A stretch of DNA of 64,000 nt from Streptomyces spiralis (GTDB lineage: Bacteria > Actinomycetota > Actinomycetes > Streptomycetales > Streptomycetaceae). The stretch is taken from NCBI RefSeq assembly GCF_014654675.1, contig NZ_BNBC01000023.1:63324-127323 (forward strand), read 5' to 3'. The notes under the pieces were generated by a model. It saw only the letters and a program-made list of their open reading frames with translations, was not told the origin of the DNA and searched no databases. Positions 32,886 to 41,773 of the stretch are shown in pieces. The translations under genes and the position numbers were made by a program. Each line of letters begins with the position of its first letter. The first letter of the stretch is position 1.

Positions 32886-33701
32886 ATGAGGCTGCGCAAG
32901 GGCAAGGGGCGGAAGACGGATGACCGGCCGGAGGCCGAGGAAACATCCGGTCTCGCCGTCGAACTGCGCGGCGTCCGGCGGCAGTACGGCCGCGGCTCCG
33001 GCGCCGTGCACGCCCTGGCGGGTATCGACCTCGCCCTGCCGCGCGGCACGTTCACCGCGGTCATGGGCCCTTCCGGTTCCGGCAAGTCCACCTTCCTGCA
33101 GTGTGCCGCCGGCCTCGACCGGCCGTCGGCCGGCTCCGTGCGCCTCGGCGGCACGGAGATCACGGGCATGCGCGAGAACCAGCTCACCGAGTTGCGACGC
33201 AGCCGCCTCGGCTTCGTCTTCCAGGCCTTCAACCTCCTGCCGTCCCTCACCGTCGAGCAGAACGTGCTGCTGCCGATGCGCCTCGCCGGGCAGCGCCAGG
33301 ACCGCCGCCGGGCGGCCGAGGTGCTCGCGCGGGTCGGGCTCGCGCACAAGGCGCGGTGTCGTCCCGGCGAGCTCTCCGGCGGTCAGCAGCAGCGCGTCGC
33401 CATCGCGCGCGCCCTGGTCACCAGCCCGGACGTGATCTTCGCGGACGAGCCCACCGGCGCCCTCGACACCGGCACCGCCACCGAGGTCCTCGGTCTGCTC
33501 CGGCAGGCGGTGGACGCTCTCGAGGCCACCGTCGTCATGGTCACCCACGACCCGGCCGCGGCCGCCTGGGCCGACCGCGTGCTGTTCCTCGCGGACGGCG
33601 TCTTCGCCGGCGGCCTCGACCGCGGCTCGGCGGAGCAGATCGCGGCCCGGATGGCCGCTCTCACCTCCCGTACGAGCGCGATGGCGGGGGTCGCGGCGTG
33701 A
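32886..33701 (+). CDS. ABC transporter ATP-binding protein (MacB/LolD type)
   Basis: A 271-aa ATPase: Walker A GPSGSGKST (~residue 60), Q-loop VFQAFNLLPSLT, signature LSGGQQQRV (~162), Walker B VIFADEPTGALD, H-switch VTHDP. This is the type that partners FtsX-like permeases for lipoprotein, peptide or antibiotic export. Its stop overlaps the permease start as GTGA, indicating translational coupling. No two-component system is nearby. Confidence 0.95.
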   Translation: MRLRKGKGRKTDDRPEAEETSGLAVELRGVRRQYGRGSGAVHALAGIDLALPRGTFTAVMGPSGSGKSTFLQCAAGLDRPSAGSVRLGGTEITGMRENQLTELRRSRLGFVFQAFNLLPSLTVEQNVLLPMRLAGQRQDRRRAAEVLARVGLAHKARCRPGELSGGQQQRVAIARALVTSPDVIFADEPTGALDTGTATEVLGLLRQAVDALEATVVMVTHDPAAAAWADRVLFLADGVFAGGLDRGSAEQIAARMAALTSRTSAMAGVAA

Positions 33702-36202
33702 GGAGCTTCGCCCCCAACGGCCTCGCCCGTGCGGCCGTGCGCTTCAAACCCGCGGCGTTCGCGGGCACGTTCGTCGCGCTGATGATGGCGGCGCTGATCG
33801 TCTCCGCCTGCGGCATCCTCCTGGAGACGGGCGCCCGCGCCTCGGTGCCGCCCGAGCGGTACGCGAATGCCTCGGTCGTCGTGGCGGCGGACCAGTACGC
33901 CCGCCTCGTCACGGGCAGCGGCGACAGCCGGTCCGAGTCGGCGGACCCGCTGCCGGACACGGCGCGCGTGGACGCCGCGCTGGCGGACAAGGCGGCCCGC
34001 GTGCCCGGCGCCGAGGCGGCGGTGCCGGACTTCACGTTCCCGGTGCGCCAAGGACACGGTGTGCTGACGGGCCACGGCTGGGGATCGCACGCCTTCACCG
34101 GAGCCGCGCTCACCTCCGGGGCCGCGCCCCGAACCGGCGAGGTCGTGCTCGACGCCGCCGCCGCGCGGGCCGCGAAGGCCGGCGTCGGCGACACCGTCAC
34201 GCTCGAAACCGCCACCGGGCGCGCAGGCTTCCGCGTCTCCGGGCTGGCGAGGGACGGATCCGGCGACGTGGCCGAAGACGCCACCGCCTGGTTCGCCGAC
34301 GCCCGGTCTCCGGCGCTCGCCGGGCATCCCGGCAAGGCCGACGCCATCGCCGTACTCGCCGAGGACGGGGCGGACACCGACGCCCTTGCCGCCGGTGTGA
34401 AGAAGGCGCTCACCGGCTCCGGCGCCAAGGTGCACACCGGCGACGACCGCGGCGCCGTCGAGGACCGCGGGCTCGGGTACGCCAAGGAGACGCTCACCGG
34501 GCTCGGCGGGTCCTTCGGCGGGATCGCGGCCGTGGTCGCCGTCTTCACCGCGTCCGGCACGGTCGCGCTGTCCGTCGCCCAGCGTGCGCGGGAGTTCGCG
34601 CTGCTGCGCGCCGTCGGCGCCACCCCGAGGCAGATCCGCCGTGCGGTCGCCGCCGAGGCGCTGCTCGTCGCGCCGCTCGCCGGGCTGGTCGGCTGCCTGC
34701 CCGGGATCGGGCTCGCGCACTGGTGGTTCGGGCAGTTGAAGGACCGCGGGGCCGTTCCGGATGCCGTGAATCTGCACGTCTCCTGGATCCCGCTCGTCGT
34801 CGCCGTCGGCACGGGGCTGCTGACCGCGCTCGCCGCAGGCTGGGCGGCCGGGCGCCGGCCCTCGAAGACCAAGCCGGGGCAGGCGCTCACCGAGGCGTCG
34901 GTGGAGCGGCTGCGGCCGGGAGTGACCCGTACGGTGCTGGGCCTGGGCGCCCTGGTCGGCGGCGGGTTCCTCACCGTCCTCGCCGCCCGTTCGGCCGGGG
35001 ACGACGCCGCCAACGCGGCCCTCGGCGTCGTCATGCTCTTCATGCTCGCCGTCGCGCTGCTCGGCCCGCTGGTGGCACGGCTGTGCGCGGCGCTGTTCGG
35101 ACTCGCGCTGAGCGGCGGCGACGCCACGGCCTGGCTCGCGGCCGCCAACTCCCGTACGAACGCCCGCCGGCTGGCCTCCGCGATCACCCCGATCGTGCTC
35201 GCCATGGCCTTCGCCTCGACGCTCGTCTTCATGCACACGAGCGAGAGCCATGTCGCCGCGCAGCAGCTGCGCGCCGGCGTCACCGCGGACCACGTGGTCA
35301 CGGACCCGGCCGGGCTGCCCGCCGACGCCGTCGGCCGGGCCGCCCGCGCGCCCGGCGTCGAGGCCGCCGTGGGCCTGCTCGACACGCAGGTGCTGGTGCC
35401 GGTCGGCTCCGGCGGCGACCGGTGGCTGGCGGGCTCGGCGACGCAGGGCATCTCCGGCTCCGGCGAGCAGCTCGCGAAGGTGGAGGACCTCGACGTGCGC
35501 AGCGGCAGCCTGGACCGGGTCGGCAAGGGGCGTGTCGCCATCGACAAGACGCTCGCCGCGTCGGCCGAGGTCGAGGTGGGCGACAAGCTGCCGATGTACC
35601 TTCCGGACGGCACCAGGACCAGCCCCGAGGTCGTCGCCGTCTACGGCCGCGGGCTCGGCCTCGCGGCCGTGACCATGGACCGCGCCTCCCTGGCGCCGCA
35701 CGTCACCTCGGGCTTCGACAGCACGCTGCTGGTACGGGGCGGAGACGCGAAGGCCCTCACTCCGCTCGGCAAGGTCACCGACGCCTCCGGCTACGCCGTC
35801 GAGCAGGACACCGACCGCGAGCTCAACGCCTGGGCCAACTACACGATGGCCGGCGTCCTCGGCGGCTTCGCCGCCGTCGCCGCCGTCAACACGCTCGTGA
35901 TGACCGTCCTCGACCGCCGCCGCGAGCTCGGCATGCTCCGACTCGTCGGCTCCACCCGGCGCCAGGTGATGCGGATGCTGCGCTGGGAAGGCCTGCTGGT
36001 GGCGGTGGCCGGTATCGTCCTCGGCACGGCCATCGCCGCCGCGACGCTGATCCCGATGATGCGCGGCCTCACCGACGAGGCCCCCTACGTGCCTCCGCTG
36101 GTGTACGCGGCGTTCGCCGGGGGCGCGGTGGGACTGGGCCTCCTGGCGGTGACCCTGCCGGCCAGGGTGGCGCTACGACGCCGAGGCGCCGAGAGGCATT
36201 GA
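33698..36202 (+). CDS. ABC transporter permease with two FtsX domains
   Basis: An 834-aa membrane protein: N-terminal helix, large extracellular domain (~50-250), three helices of the first FtsX domain (~270-390, VAQRAREFALLRAVGATPRQIRRAV), a middle pair of helices, a second extracellular domain, and a C-terminal FtsX domain (LDRRRELGMLRLVGSTRRQVMRML). Typical for mechanotransmitting exporters that work on the outer membrane face. Starts with GTG overlapping the ATPase stop. Confidence 0.94.
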   Translation: MRSFAPNGLARAAVRFKPAAFAGTFVALMMAALIVSACGILLETGARASVPPERYANASVVVAADQYARLVTGSGDSRSESADPLPDTARVDAALADKAARVPGAEAAVPDFTFPVRQGHGVLTGHGWGSHAFTGAALTSGAAPRTGEVVLDAAAARAAKAGVGDTVTLETATGRAGFRVSGLARDGSGDVAEDATAWFADARSPALAGHPGKADAIAVLAEDGADTDALAAGVKKALTGSGAKVHTGDDRGAVEDRGLGYAKETLTGLGGSFGGIAAVVAVFTASGTVALSVAQRAREFALLRAVGATPRQIRRAVAAEALLVAPLAGLVGCLPGIGLAHWWFGQLKDRGAVPDAVNLHVSWIPLVVAVGTGLLTALAAGWAAGRRPSKTKPGQALTEASVERLRPGVTRTVLGLGALVGGGFLTVLAARSAGDDAANAALGVVMLFMLAVALLGPLVARLCAALFGLALSGGDATAWLAAANSRTNARRLASAITPIVLAMAFASTLVFMHTSESHVAAQQLRAGVTADHVVTDPAGLPADAVGRAARAPGVEAAVGLLDTQVLVPVGSGGDRWLAGSATQGISGSGEQLAKVEDLDVRSGSLDRVGKGRVAIDKTLAASAEVEVGDKLPMYLPDGTRTSPEVVAVYGRGLGLAAVTMDRASLAPHVTSGFDSTLLVRGGDAKALTPLGKVTDASGYAVEQDTDRELNAWANYTMAGVLGGFAAVAAVNTLVMTVLDRRRELGMLRLVGSTRRQVMRMLRWEGLLVAVAGIVLGTAIAAATLIPMMRGLTDEAPYVPPLVYAAFAGGAVGLGLLAVTLPARVALRRRGAERH

Positions 36203-36213
36203 CGACCGTCCCT

Positions 36214-36247
36214 GGGGGGTGTCTCGGCGATCATGCCGGGCTCGCGA
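36214..36247. mobile_element. lone end of the MITE-like repeat
   Basis: GGGGGGTGTCTCGGCGATCA, then TGCCGGGCTCGCGA, matches the left end of the copy at 17383 with a few changes. No opposite terminus is found before 36600. It sits 12 bp after the permease stop, again just downstream of a gene. Confidence 0.6.
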
Positions 36248-36593
36248 CCAGGCCGATGCCAGGGGGCAACAGTACGACCGCAAGCCCCAGGCCCAGACAG
36301 CCGACGTCCCCGCCGCCGAGCGCACGGGTTCCCCGTGGGGCGTCGAAGTCGAACCGCTGCGCGAGCTGCATGACGTCGCGAGGGGGCGCCTGTCCATCGC
36401 CGGCCTCTCCCATGGATGCACCGTCCTCTCCCGTTCCCGTGCTCCTACCCGTGTCAGAGGCGCGGGGCACTCCGGCCGCTCGGCGAACCGCCGTCGCTCG
36501 GGTCCTGACCGCTTGCTTCCCGCACGTACGCTGCCCGCCTGCCTGTGGGCCGGGCGCAGACTTGTCCTGTGGCCCAGGGAAGGACGGTGCGAC
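36248..36593. other. 346-bp stretch of unclear content
   Basis: After the lone repeat end. The minus strand is open (one hydrophobic run GCLGLGLAVVLLPPGIGLV) but has no recognisable domain or good start; it may be a transposition-damaged gene end. Nothing else identified. Confidence 0.3.
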
Positions 36594-36938
36594 ATGACGG
36601 CTCGAGCGCCGGCCGAGCAGGAGTTGGCCCGCTCCTGCACCACCGCTGACGGCGGAGTCCGGTTCGGCGTGGTCGATCTGTCGGTCGACCACCTTCCGGA
36701 TCGCACCGCCGTGCTCACATACCAGCTCACCGTGGAACGTCGGCGGCGGCCGAGTGAGCGTTGGACGGTCGCTCTTCCCTGGCACGACAAGTCCTTCGCC
36801 GACGTCCTCACCTCATCGGCCCCGGACCCCGACCGACTCGGGCAGCTGGTGCATCTCGTCCGGGCGCTGTTGGAGGAGTGGTGGGACACCAAGGATCACA
36901 ACCGGCGGTCGGCGAGGATGGGGCGCCGACTCTCCTGA
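36594..36938 (+). CDS. hypothetical protein
   Basis: A 114-aa soluble protein that I do not recognise. It has a two-strand start (GVRFGVVDLSVDHLPDRTAVLTYQL), a WTVALPWHDKSFADVL segment and a helix (LGQLVHLVRALLEEWWDTKDHN). AAGGA lies about 8 nt before the ATG. Codon position bias looks normal for a real gene. No partner. Confidence 0.6.
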   Translation: MTARAPAEQELARSCTTADGGVRFGVVDLSVDHLPDRTAVLTYQLTVERRRRPSERWTVALPWHDKSFADVLTSSAPDPDRLGQLVHLVRALLEEWWDTKDHNRRSARMGRRLS

Positions 36939-36957
36939 GCTGACGGCGTGTTGCGGG

Positions 36958-38469
36958 CTACCGGCGGCTGGAGACCGCGTAGTACTGGAGGTCCTGCACG
37001 CTGACCGTGCGCCGTACCGGAAAGCGGGTCGTGACCGCGGCGACGGTGTCCCCCGCGCGGCGGACCACGGCCTCGGTGCGGCCGGAATCCAGGGGCAGGT
37101 CCTGGGCGTGCACGCCCACGGGAGCCCGGTAGGTGTGAGGGGAGGTGCCCACCCGCACGGAGACGGTGGCGGGCGCGGTCAGGAAGGTGAGCAGCTCCAC
37201 CCGGTCGCGTGGGGGAGCGGTGCCCGGTCGCGGGCGCATCAGCTGCGGCTGGAGCGAGGCGGCCCCGGCGTCCGTGAACTGGACACGGGAGGTGACGTAC
37301 ACGGTGTCGCGGACGATGCGCGGCCACGTCCCGGTCTTGAACCGGGTGAGGTAGTAGGAGGAGATGTCAAGGTAGGTGTGGCCGTTGTGCAGCGAGGGGG
37401 CGAACTGACTGCCCTCCGAGTAGTCGTTCCAGGTGGTGAGCTGCACCCAGTCGGCGCCGTCGGAGATCGCGTGGTTCCAGGTGGACCGCAGGGTGGCGGT
37501 GTTGCCGGCCTCGTCGTAGACGCCCTGGTTGGGCCGGGCGTCCTGCACGGACACGGCCTGCATCCACTTCTTGCCCAGCGAGTGGGCGAGCTGGATGTCG
37601 CCGGGGATGTTGTTCTGGCGGGTGTAGCTGCGGTTGCCCCAGGAGGAGAAGGCGTGGCTGATCGGGGCGAACCGCTCCGCGTTGGCGCGGAAGTCCAGGA
37701 AGACCGGGACGAGGGCGGTGGCGATGCCGTGGTCGCGCAGTCGCGCCATGACCTGGCTCCACCAGGCGGGGTCCTGGGCCTCGGCCTTGAACGGGGAGAC
37801 CACGAGGCGCCCGTCGGCCAGCCGGTACGCGGACGGCTCCGCGGCGAGCAGGGCCAGTTGGTCGGCGAGGGTGCCCGGGTCGGTGTGCAGGGACGTCATG
37901 TCCGGCATCAGCACGATCCGGAAGCCCGGGTCGACGCGGTGCGCCGCGCGCAGGAGCAGGTCGACGCGCTCACGGTTGACGCCGGTCAGGGAGAGGATGT
38001 CAACGGTGAATCCGTCCAGCCCGGCGTCCCGGGCGGTCCTCACCTCCCGTTCCAGATTGGCCAGCTGCCAGTCGCCGGCGGCCGGCGGCACGGGCAGCGG
38101 CCGGTCGCGCAGCAGCCCGCCGTAGGAGGCGTGCCTGCCCTGCTCGCCCTGCGGAGTGAGGTAGTTGCGGGCGTAGTAGTCCTGCCCCGCGGGCCGGTTG
38201 TCGAGGGAGAGCGGATACGGCGGGAAGTAGTGCGCGAACACCAGATGCGTGCTGTCGCTCAGCACATGGGGGTTCGGCAGGTCGAAAGGAAGCGCGGCGG
38301 CACCGGTACGCCGGGTGCCGGTCGCGGTGTCCGTGCGGTCGAGTGCCAGCCCGGTGCCCGCGATCAGTGCGATCAGCACCAGTCCGGCCAGGGTGCCGAG
38401 TGCGGTGCGCCGGCGGCCGCCCGGCGGCCTTCGGTGGGCGCGCGTCGGACGAGCGGCGTGATCCGTCAT
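36958..38469 (-). CDS. glycoside hydrolase family 71-like secreted protein
   Basis: A 503-aa protein with an N-terminal signal-anchor (RRTALGTLAGLVLIALIAGTGLAL) and a TIM-barrel like GH71 (HLVFAHYFPPYPLSLD...LDGFTVDIL...IVLMPDMTSL...WVQLTTWNDYSEGSQFAPS). GH71 enzymes cut alpha-1,3-glucan, a fungal wall polymer; this member may differ. The C-terminal ~110 residues form a beta domain. GGAGGA is 5 nt before the ATG. Divergent from another secreted carbohydrate-active-looking gene. Confidence 0.85.
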   Translation of the reverse strand: MTDHAARPTRAHRRPPGGRRRTALGTLAGLVLIALIAGTGLALDRTDTATGTRRTGAAALPFDLPNPHVLSDSTHLVFAHYFPPYPLSLDNRPAGQDYYARNYLTPQGEQGRHASYGGLLRDRPLPVPPAAGDWQLANLEREVRTARDAGLDGFTVDILSLTGVNRERVDLLLRAAHRVDPGFRIVLMPDMTSLHTDPGTLADQLALLAAEPSAYRLADGRLVVSPFKAEAQDPAWWSQVMARLRDHGIATALVPVFLDFRANAERFAPISHAFSSWGNRSYTRQNNIPGDIQLAHSLGKKWMQAVSVQDARPNQGVYDEAGNTATLRSTWNHAISDGADWVQLTTWNDYSEGSQFAPSLHNGHTYLDISSYYLTRFKTGTWPRIVRDTVYVTSRVQFTDAGAASLQPQLMRPRPGTAPPRDRVELLTFLTAPATVSVRVGTSPHTYRAPVGVHAQDLPLDSGRTEAVVRRAGDTVAAVTTRFPVRRTVSVQDLQYYAVSSRR

Positions 38470-38829
38470 GGGTGTCCTCCGCGGGCGCCGGTGGCTTCCG
38501 GTGCGAACTCTAGTGCGCCGGGTGGCCCGTTGTGCGGCGAACCGCACCGTACGGTCCGCTTCGGCCGTGATCGCCGCCCCGTCGGAGCGTCGGGACGCCG
38601 AGCCGGTGGGCCTCGGCGACCGGGAATGCGGTACGCCCGAGAAGCCTGCCGTGACGCCCAACACACCGAAATTCCCTCCCAGATGTGCCAAGTGCGCTGC
38701 ATGACGTGTCATGTACTCGTATGGTTCGCGGAACAACAAAACATGCGTGCGAGCCCGTTCGGATCCGGGGAAGACCGGCGGGCTCGTCGAGGCAGGGGTC
38801 CGTGACCGGGCCCCGGAGCCGGGGGGTAC
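38470..38829. promoter_or_regulatory. divergent promoter region of two secreted proteins
   Basis: 360 bp without a gene. Two perfect palindromes: ACCGTACGGT (38546-38555), nearer the GH71-like gene, and ATGACGTGTCAT (38701-38712), nearer the propeller gene, the latter followed by AT-richer sequence with a TATGGT box. Both are operator candidates; regulators unknown. Confidence 0.45.
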
Positions 38830-41553
38830 ATGAGAAGATCCAGGCGGCTGAGCGCCGCCCTCGTCCTGTCCACCGCGGCCGGCCTGGGCCTGGTGGCCCT
38901 GCCGCAGCCGGCCGCCGCACTGACCCCGCCCGTCGCCTTCACCGCCGACGACCTGCCGACCTGGCAGACCAACGGCATCGTGTGGGCCCTGGCGGAGGCA
39001 CACGGCACCGTCTTCGCGGGTGGCACTTTCTCGCAGGTGCGCCCGCCCGAGGGAGGAAGCGGCACCGCCCAGAACGTGGTGAACTTCGTCGCGCTGGACG
39101 CGGCGACCGGCGAGCCCACGTCATGCAAGCTGTCCTTCACCATCGGCAGCGGCACCGCGACCGTGCGGGCGCTCGCCGTCTCGCCGGACAAGAAGACGCT
39201 GTACGCGGGCGGTTACTTCGGCGCCGTCAACGGCACGCAGGTCAGCAGCCTCGCCGCCATCGACATCGCCACCTGCACACCCAAGGCCGGCTTCCACCCG
39301 AGCGTCTCCGCCACCGTGCGGGCGCTCGCCGTCACCGACGACACCGTGTACCTCGGCGGCGACTTCTCCTCCGTCGGAGGCAGCGCCCACGCGCGGTACG
39401 CGGCGGTCGACGCCACCAGCGGCGCGGTCAAGCCGTTCCAGGCCGACGTCGACGAGCCCGGCCGTGCCGTCGCGGTCACCCCGGACGGCAAGGACGTCGT
39501 CCTGGGCGGTGACTTCTTCACCGTCAACGGCGCGAACTCGCACGCCCTGGCCGTCGTCGACGCGACCACCGGCGCCAACGTCCGCACCTATCCGGGATTC
39601 ATCGAGAACAACTCCGTGGTCAAGTCGATCGACACCGACGCCACGGGCTTCTACACCGGCAACGAGGGCACCGGCGGCGGCGTCTTCGACGGCCGTATCG
39701 CCCTCGACCTGTCCACGCTCGACCAGCGGTGGCGCGACACCTGCCTCGGAGCCACCCAGGCCGTCAAGTCCTACCAGGGCGTGGTCTACAGTGCCTCGCA
39801 CGCCCACGACTGCTCCAGCGTCGGGGAGTTCCCCGACGGGCGCCGCCACCACCTGCTCGCGGAGCCGACGACCGGCACCAGCAAGCTGGGCTGGTTCCCG
39901 GACACCAACGACGGTCTGGGCGAGGGCATCGGCCCGCGCGCCATGGTGGTCTCCGAGACCTCCGACAACAAGTACATGTGGGTCGGCGGTGAGTTCACCA
40001 CCGTCAACGGCTCGCCGGCCCAGGGCCTCACGCACTTCGCGGCCTCCCCGGACACCGGCGCGCCGTCGGTGCCTTCGGCCAGCGCCGAGTCCGTGAAGCC
40101 GACGGAGGCCCATGTCCGCTGGCGGGCCAGTCTCGACACCGACGACACCAAGCTGACGTACAAGGTCTACCGCAACGGCGGTGCCACGCCCGTGTACACC
40201 GTGGACGGCGACTCCGTGGAGTGGTCGCGCCCGCAACTGTCGTTCACCGACACGAACGTCACCGCCGGCTCCACCTACACCTACCGGGTGACCGCCACCG
40301 ACGGGGCGGGCAACACCTCGGCGCTGTCGTCCGCGGCCACGGTGACGGTGCCGACCTCCGCCCAGAAGTACGCGGCCCGGGTGCTCGACGACGGCGCGAC
40401 CCTTTACTGGCGCTACGACGAATCCGCCACTCCGTTCGTCGGCGACACCTCGCCCGGCGACCAGAGCGGCATCCACCTCAACGGGCCCTCGCTGCGCCAG
40501 ACCCCGGCGGCCGTGACGGGTCCGTCCACCGCCATCGGCTTCGACGGCACCGACCAGCAGGTCTACAGCGACAAGCGCACCACGGTGCCGAGCCAGTACT
40601 CGATCGAGACGTGGTTCAAGACCACCACCGACCGGGGCGGCAAACTCGTCGGGTTCGGCAACAACACCACGCAGGCCAGCAGCAACTACGACAAGCACAT
40701 CTACATGCGCAACGACGGCCGGCTGGTCTTCGGCGTGTGGACGGGGACCGCCCGCATCATCACCTCGCCCGACAGCTACAACGACGGCACGTGGCACCAT
40801 GTCGTCGCCACCCAGGGCACCTCCGGGATGGCGCTGTACGTGGACGGCAGCCAGGTCGGCACGCTCGGCGAGACGAACAACCAGAGCTACACCGGCTACT
40901 GGCACGTCGGCGGCGACAATCTCAACGGGTGGCCGAACCAGCCTTCCAGCAGCAACTTCGCCGGGCAGATCGACGAGACGGCGATCTACCCGTCGGTGCT
41001 GAGCGCGGACCAGGTGCAGAGCCACTACACCCTGGCCTCGGCCCCGGCCGACAGCGTGCAGAGCGTTCGAGCCTCGGACGACACCTACGTCAACGCCGGT
41101 GCCACCGGGACCAATTACGGCACCTCCACCTCGCTGGCGGTCCGCGGCAGCTCGGCGTACGAGACGTATCTGCGCTTCGACCTGCCGGCCGCCCCGGCCG
41201 GTACGGTGCTCAAGAGCGCGCGGCTGGCGGTGAAGACCACCACGCTGAGCAGCGCGGGCAGCACGGACGACGTCTCCGTGCGGCCGGTCACCGGAAGCTG
41301 GACGGAGGCGGGAACCACCTACACCTCCAAGCCCGCCGTGTCCTCCACCGTCGTCGGCACCCTGAGCGGGGCCACCGACCTCTCGACGGTCTACTCGGCG
41401 ACCCTCGACACCGCGGCACTCTCCCCGGCCCTGGGAGGCGCCTACGACCTGGCGCTCACCAGCACCGGGACGGACGCGCTGTGGCTGTGGTCCAGTGAGG
41501 CACCGGCCGCGGAGAACACCCCGCAACTGGTGCTGACCTTCGGGGCGCCGTAA
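38830..41553 (+). CDS. secreted beta-propeller / Fn3 / LamG / DNRLRE protein
   Basis: A 907-aa exported protein. After the signal peptide (ending PAAALTPP) come blades of a beta-propeller (repeats like VYLGGDFSSVGG, VVLGGDFFTVNG, MWVGGEFTTVNG; ~25-410), a fibronectin type III domain (~415-510), a concanavalin-like LamG domain (~515-740: SIETWFKTT...GTWHHVVATQ) and a C-terminal DNRLRE/CBM96-like domain (YLRFDLPAAPAGTVLKSARLAV). No catalytic motif is evident; it is likely a cell-surface glycan-binding protein. Confidence 0.88.
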   Translation: MRRSRRLSAALVLSTAAGLGLVALPQPAAALTPPVAFTADDLPTWQTNGIVWALAEAHGTVFAGGTFSQVRPPEGGSGTAQNVVNFVALDAATGEPTSCKLSFTIGSGTATVRALAVSPDKKTLYAGGYFGAVNGTQVSSLAAIDIATCTPKAGFHPSVSATVRALAVTDDTVYLGGDFSSVGGSAHARYAAVDATSGAVKPFQADVDEPGRAVAVTPDGKDVVLGGDFFTVNGANSHALAVVDATTGANVRTYPGFIENNSVVKSIDTDATGFYTGNEGTGGGVFDGRIALDLSTLDQRWRDTCLGATQAVKSYQGVVYSASHAHDCSSVGEFPDGRRHHLLAEPTTGTSKLGWFPDTNDGLGEGIGPRAMVVSETSDNKYMWVGGEFTTVNGSPAQGLTHFAASPDTGAPSVPSASAESVKPTEAHVRWRASLDTDDTKLTYKVYRNGGATPVYTVDGDSVEWSRPQLSFTDTNVTAGSTYTYRVTATDGAGNTSALSSAATVTVPTSAQKYAARVLDDGATLYWRYDESATPFVGDTSPGDQSGIHLNGPSLRQTPAAVTGPSTAIGFDGTDQQVYSDKRTTVPSQYSIETWFKTTTDRGGKLVGFGNNTTQASSNYDKHIYMRNDGRLVFGVWTGTARIITSPDSYNDGTWHHVVATQGTSGMALYVDGSQVGTLGETNNQSYTGYWHVGGDNLNGWPNQPSSSNFAGQIDETAIYPSVLSADQVQSHYTLASAPADSVQSVRASDDTYVNAGATGTNYGTSTSLAVRGSSAYETYLRFDLPAAPAGTVLKSARLAVKTTTLSSAGSTDDVSVRPVTGSWTEAGTTYTSKPAVSSTVVGTLSGATDLSTVYSATLDTAALSPALGGAYDLALTSTGTDALWLWSSEAPAAENTPQLVLTFGAP

Positions 41554-41570
41554 CCCTCACCGCAGTCCCC

Positions 41571-41610
41571 GTGTGCGGGGCACCGGACCGTCAACCGGTG
41601 CCCCGCACAC
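41571..41610. terminator. perfect 16-bp hairpin terminator
   Basis: GTGTGCGGGGCACCGG (41571-41586) / CCGGTGCCCCGCACAC (41595-41610), 8-nt loop, 17 bp after the propeller gene's stop. Confidence 0.8.
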
Positions 41611-41684
41611 CCCAGTCCGCCACGCTGGGATCACCGACACCCTTGACACCACCCGACTACAGAGGGAGCATCCTCCCGATTCAC

Positions 41685-41698
41685 TGACAACGTTGTCG
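41685..41698. promoter_or_regulatory. LacI-type operator before the GH92 gene
   Basis: GACAACGTTGTC (41686-41697) is a perfect 12-bp palindrome with the central CG typical of LacI-family sugar repressors. TTGACA boxes lie on both sides (41643, 41741). No lacI-type gene is in the window. Confidence 0.6.
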
Positions 41699-41773
41699 GC
41701 AGTCCGGGCGGGAAGCGGACGCGCCTGATTCCGGCGCGCCTTGACATACCGTCAGGCAGGAAGGGCAGGAGCC

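Noticed and set aside
33383..35701. 770-codon minus-strand frame over the ABC permease
   Set aside because: Gly/Arg/Ala-biased composition without domains; mirror of the permease coding sequence.
36231..36785. minus-strand 184-codon frame as a real gene
   Set aside because: No recognisable domain, its upstream part is antisense to the 36594 gene and its end lies in the lone transposon end.
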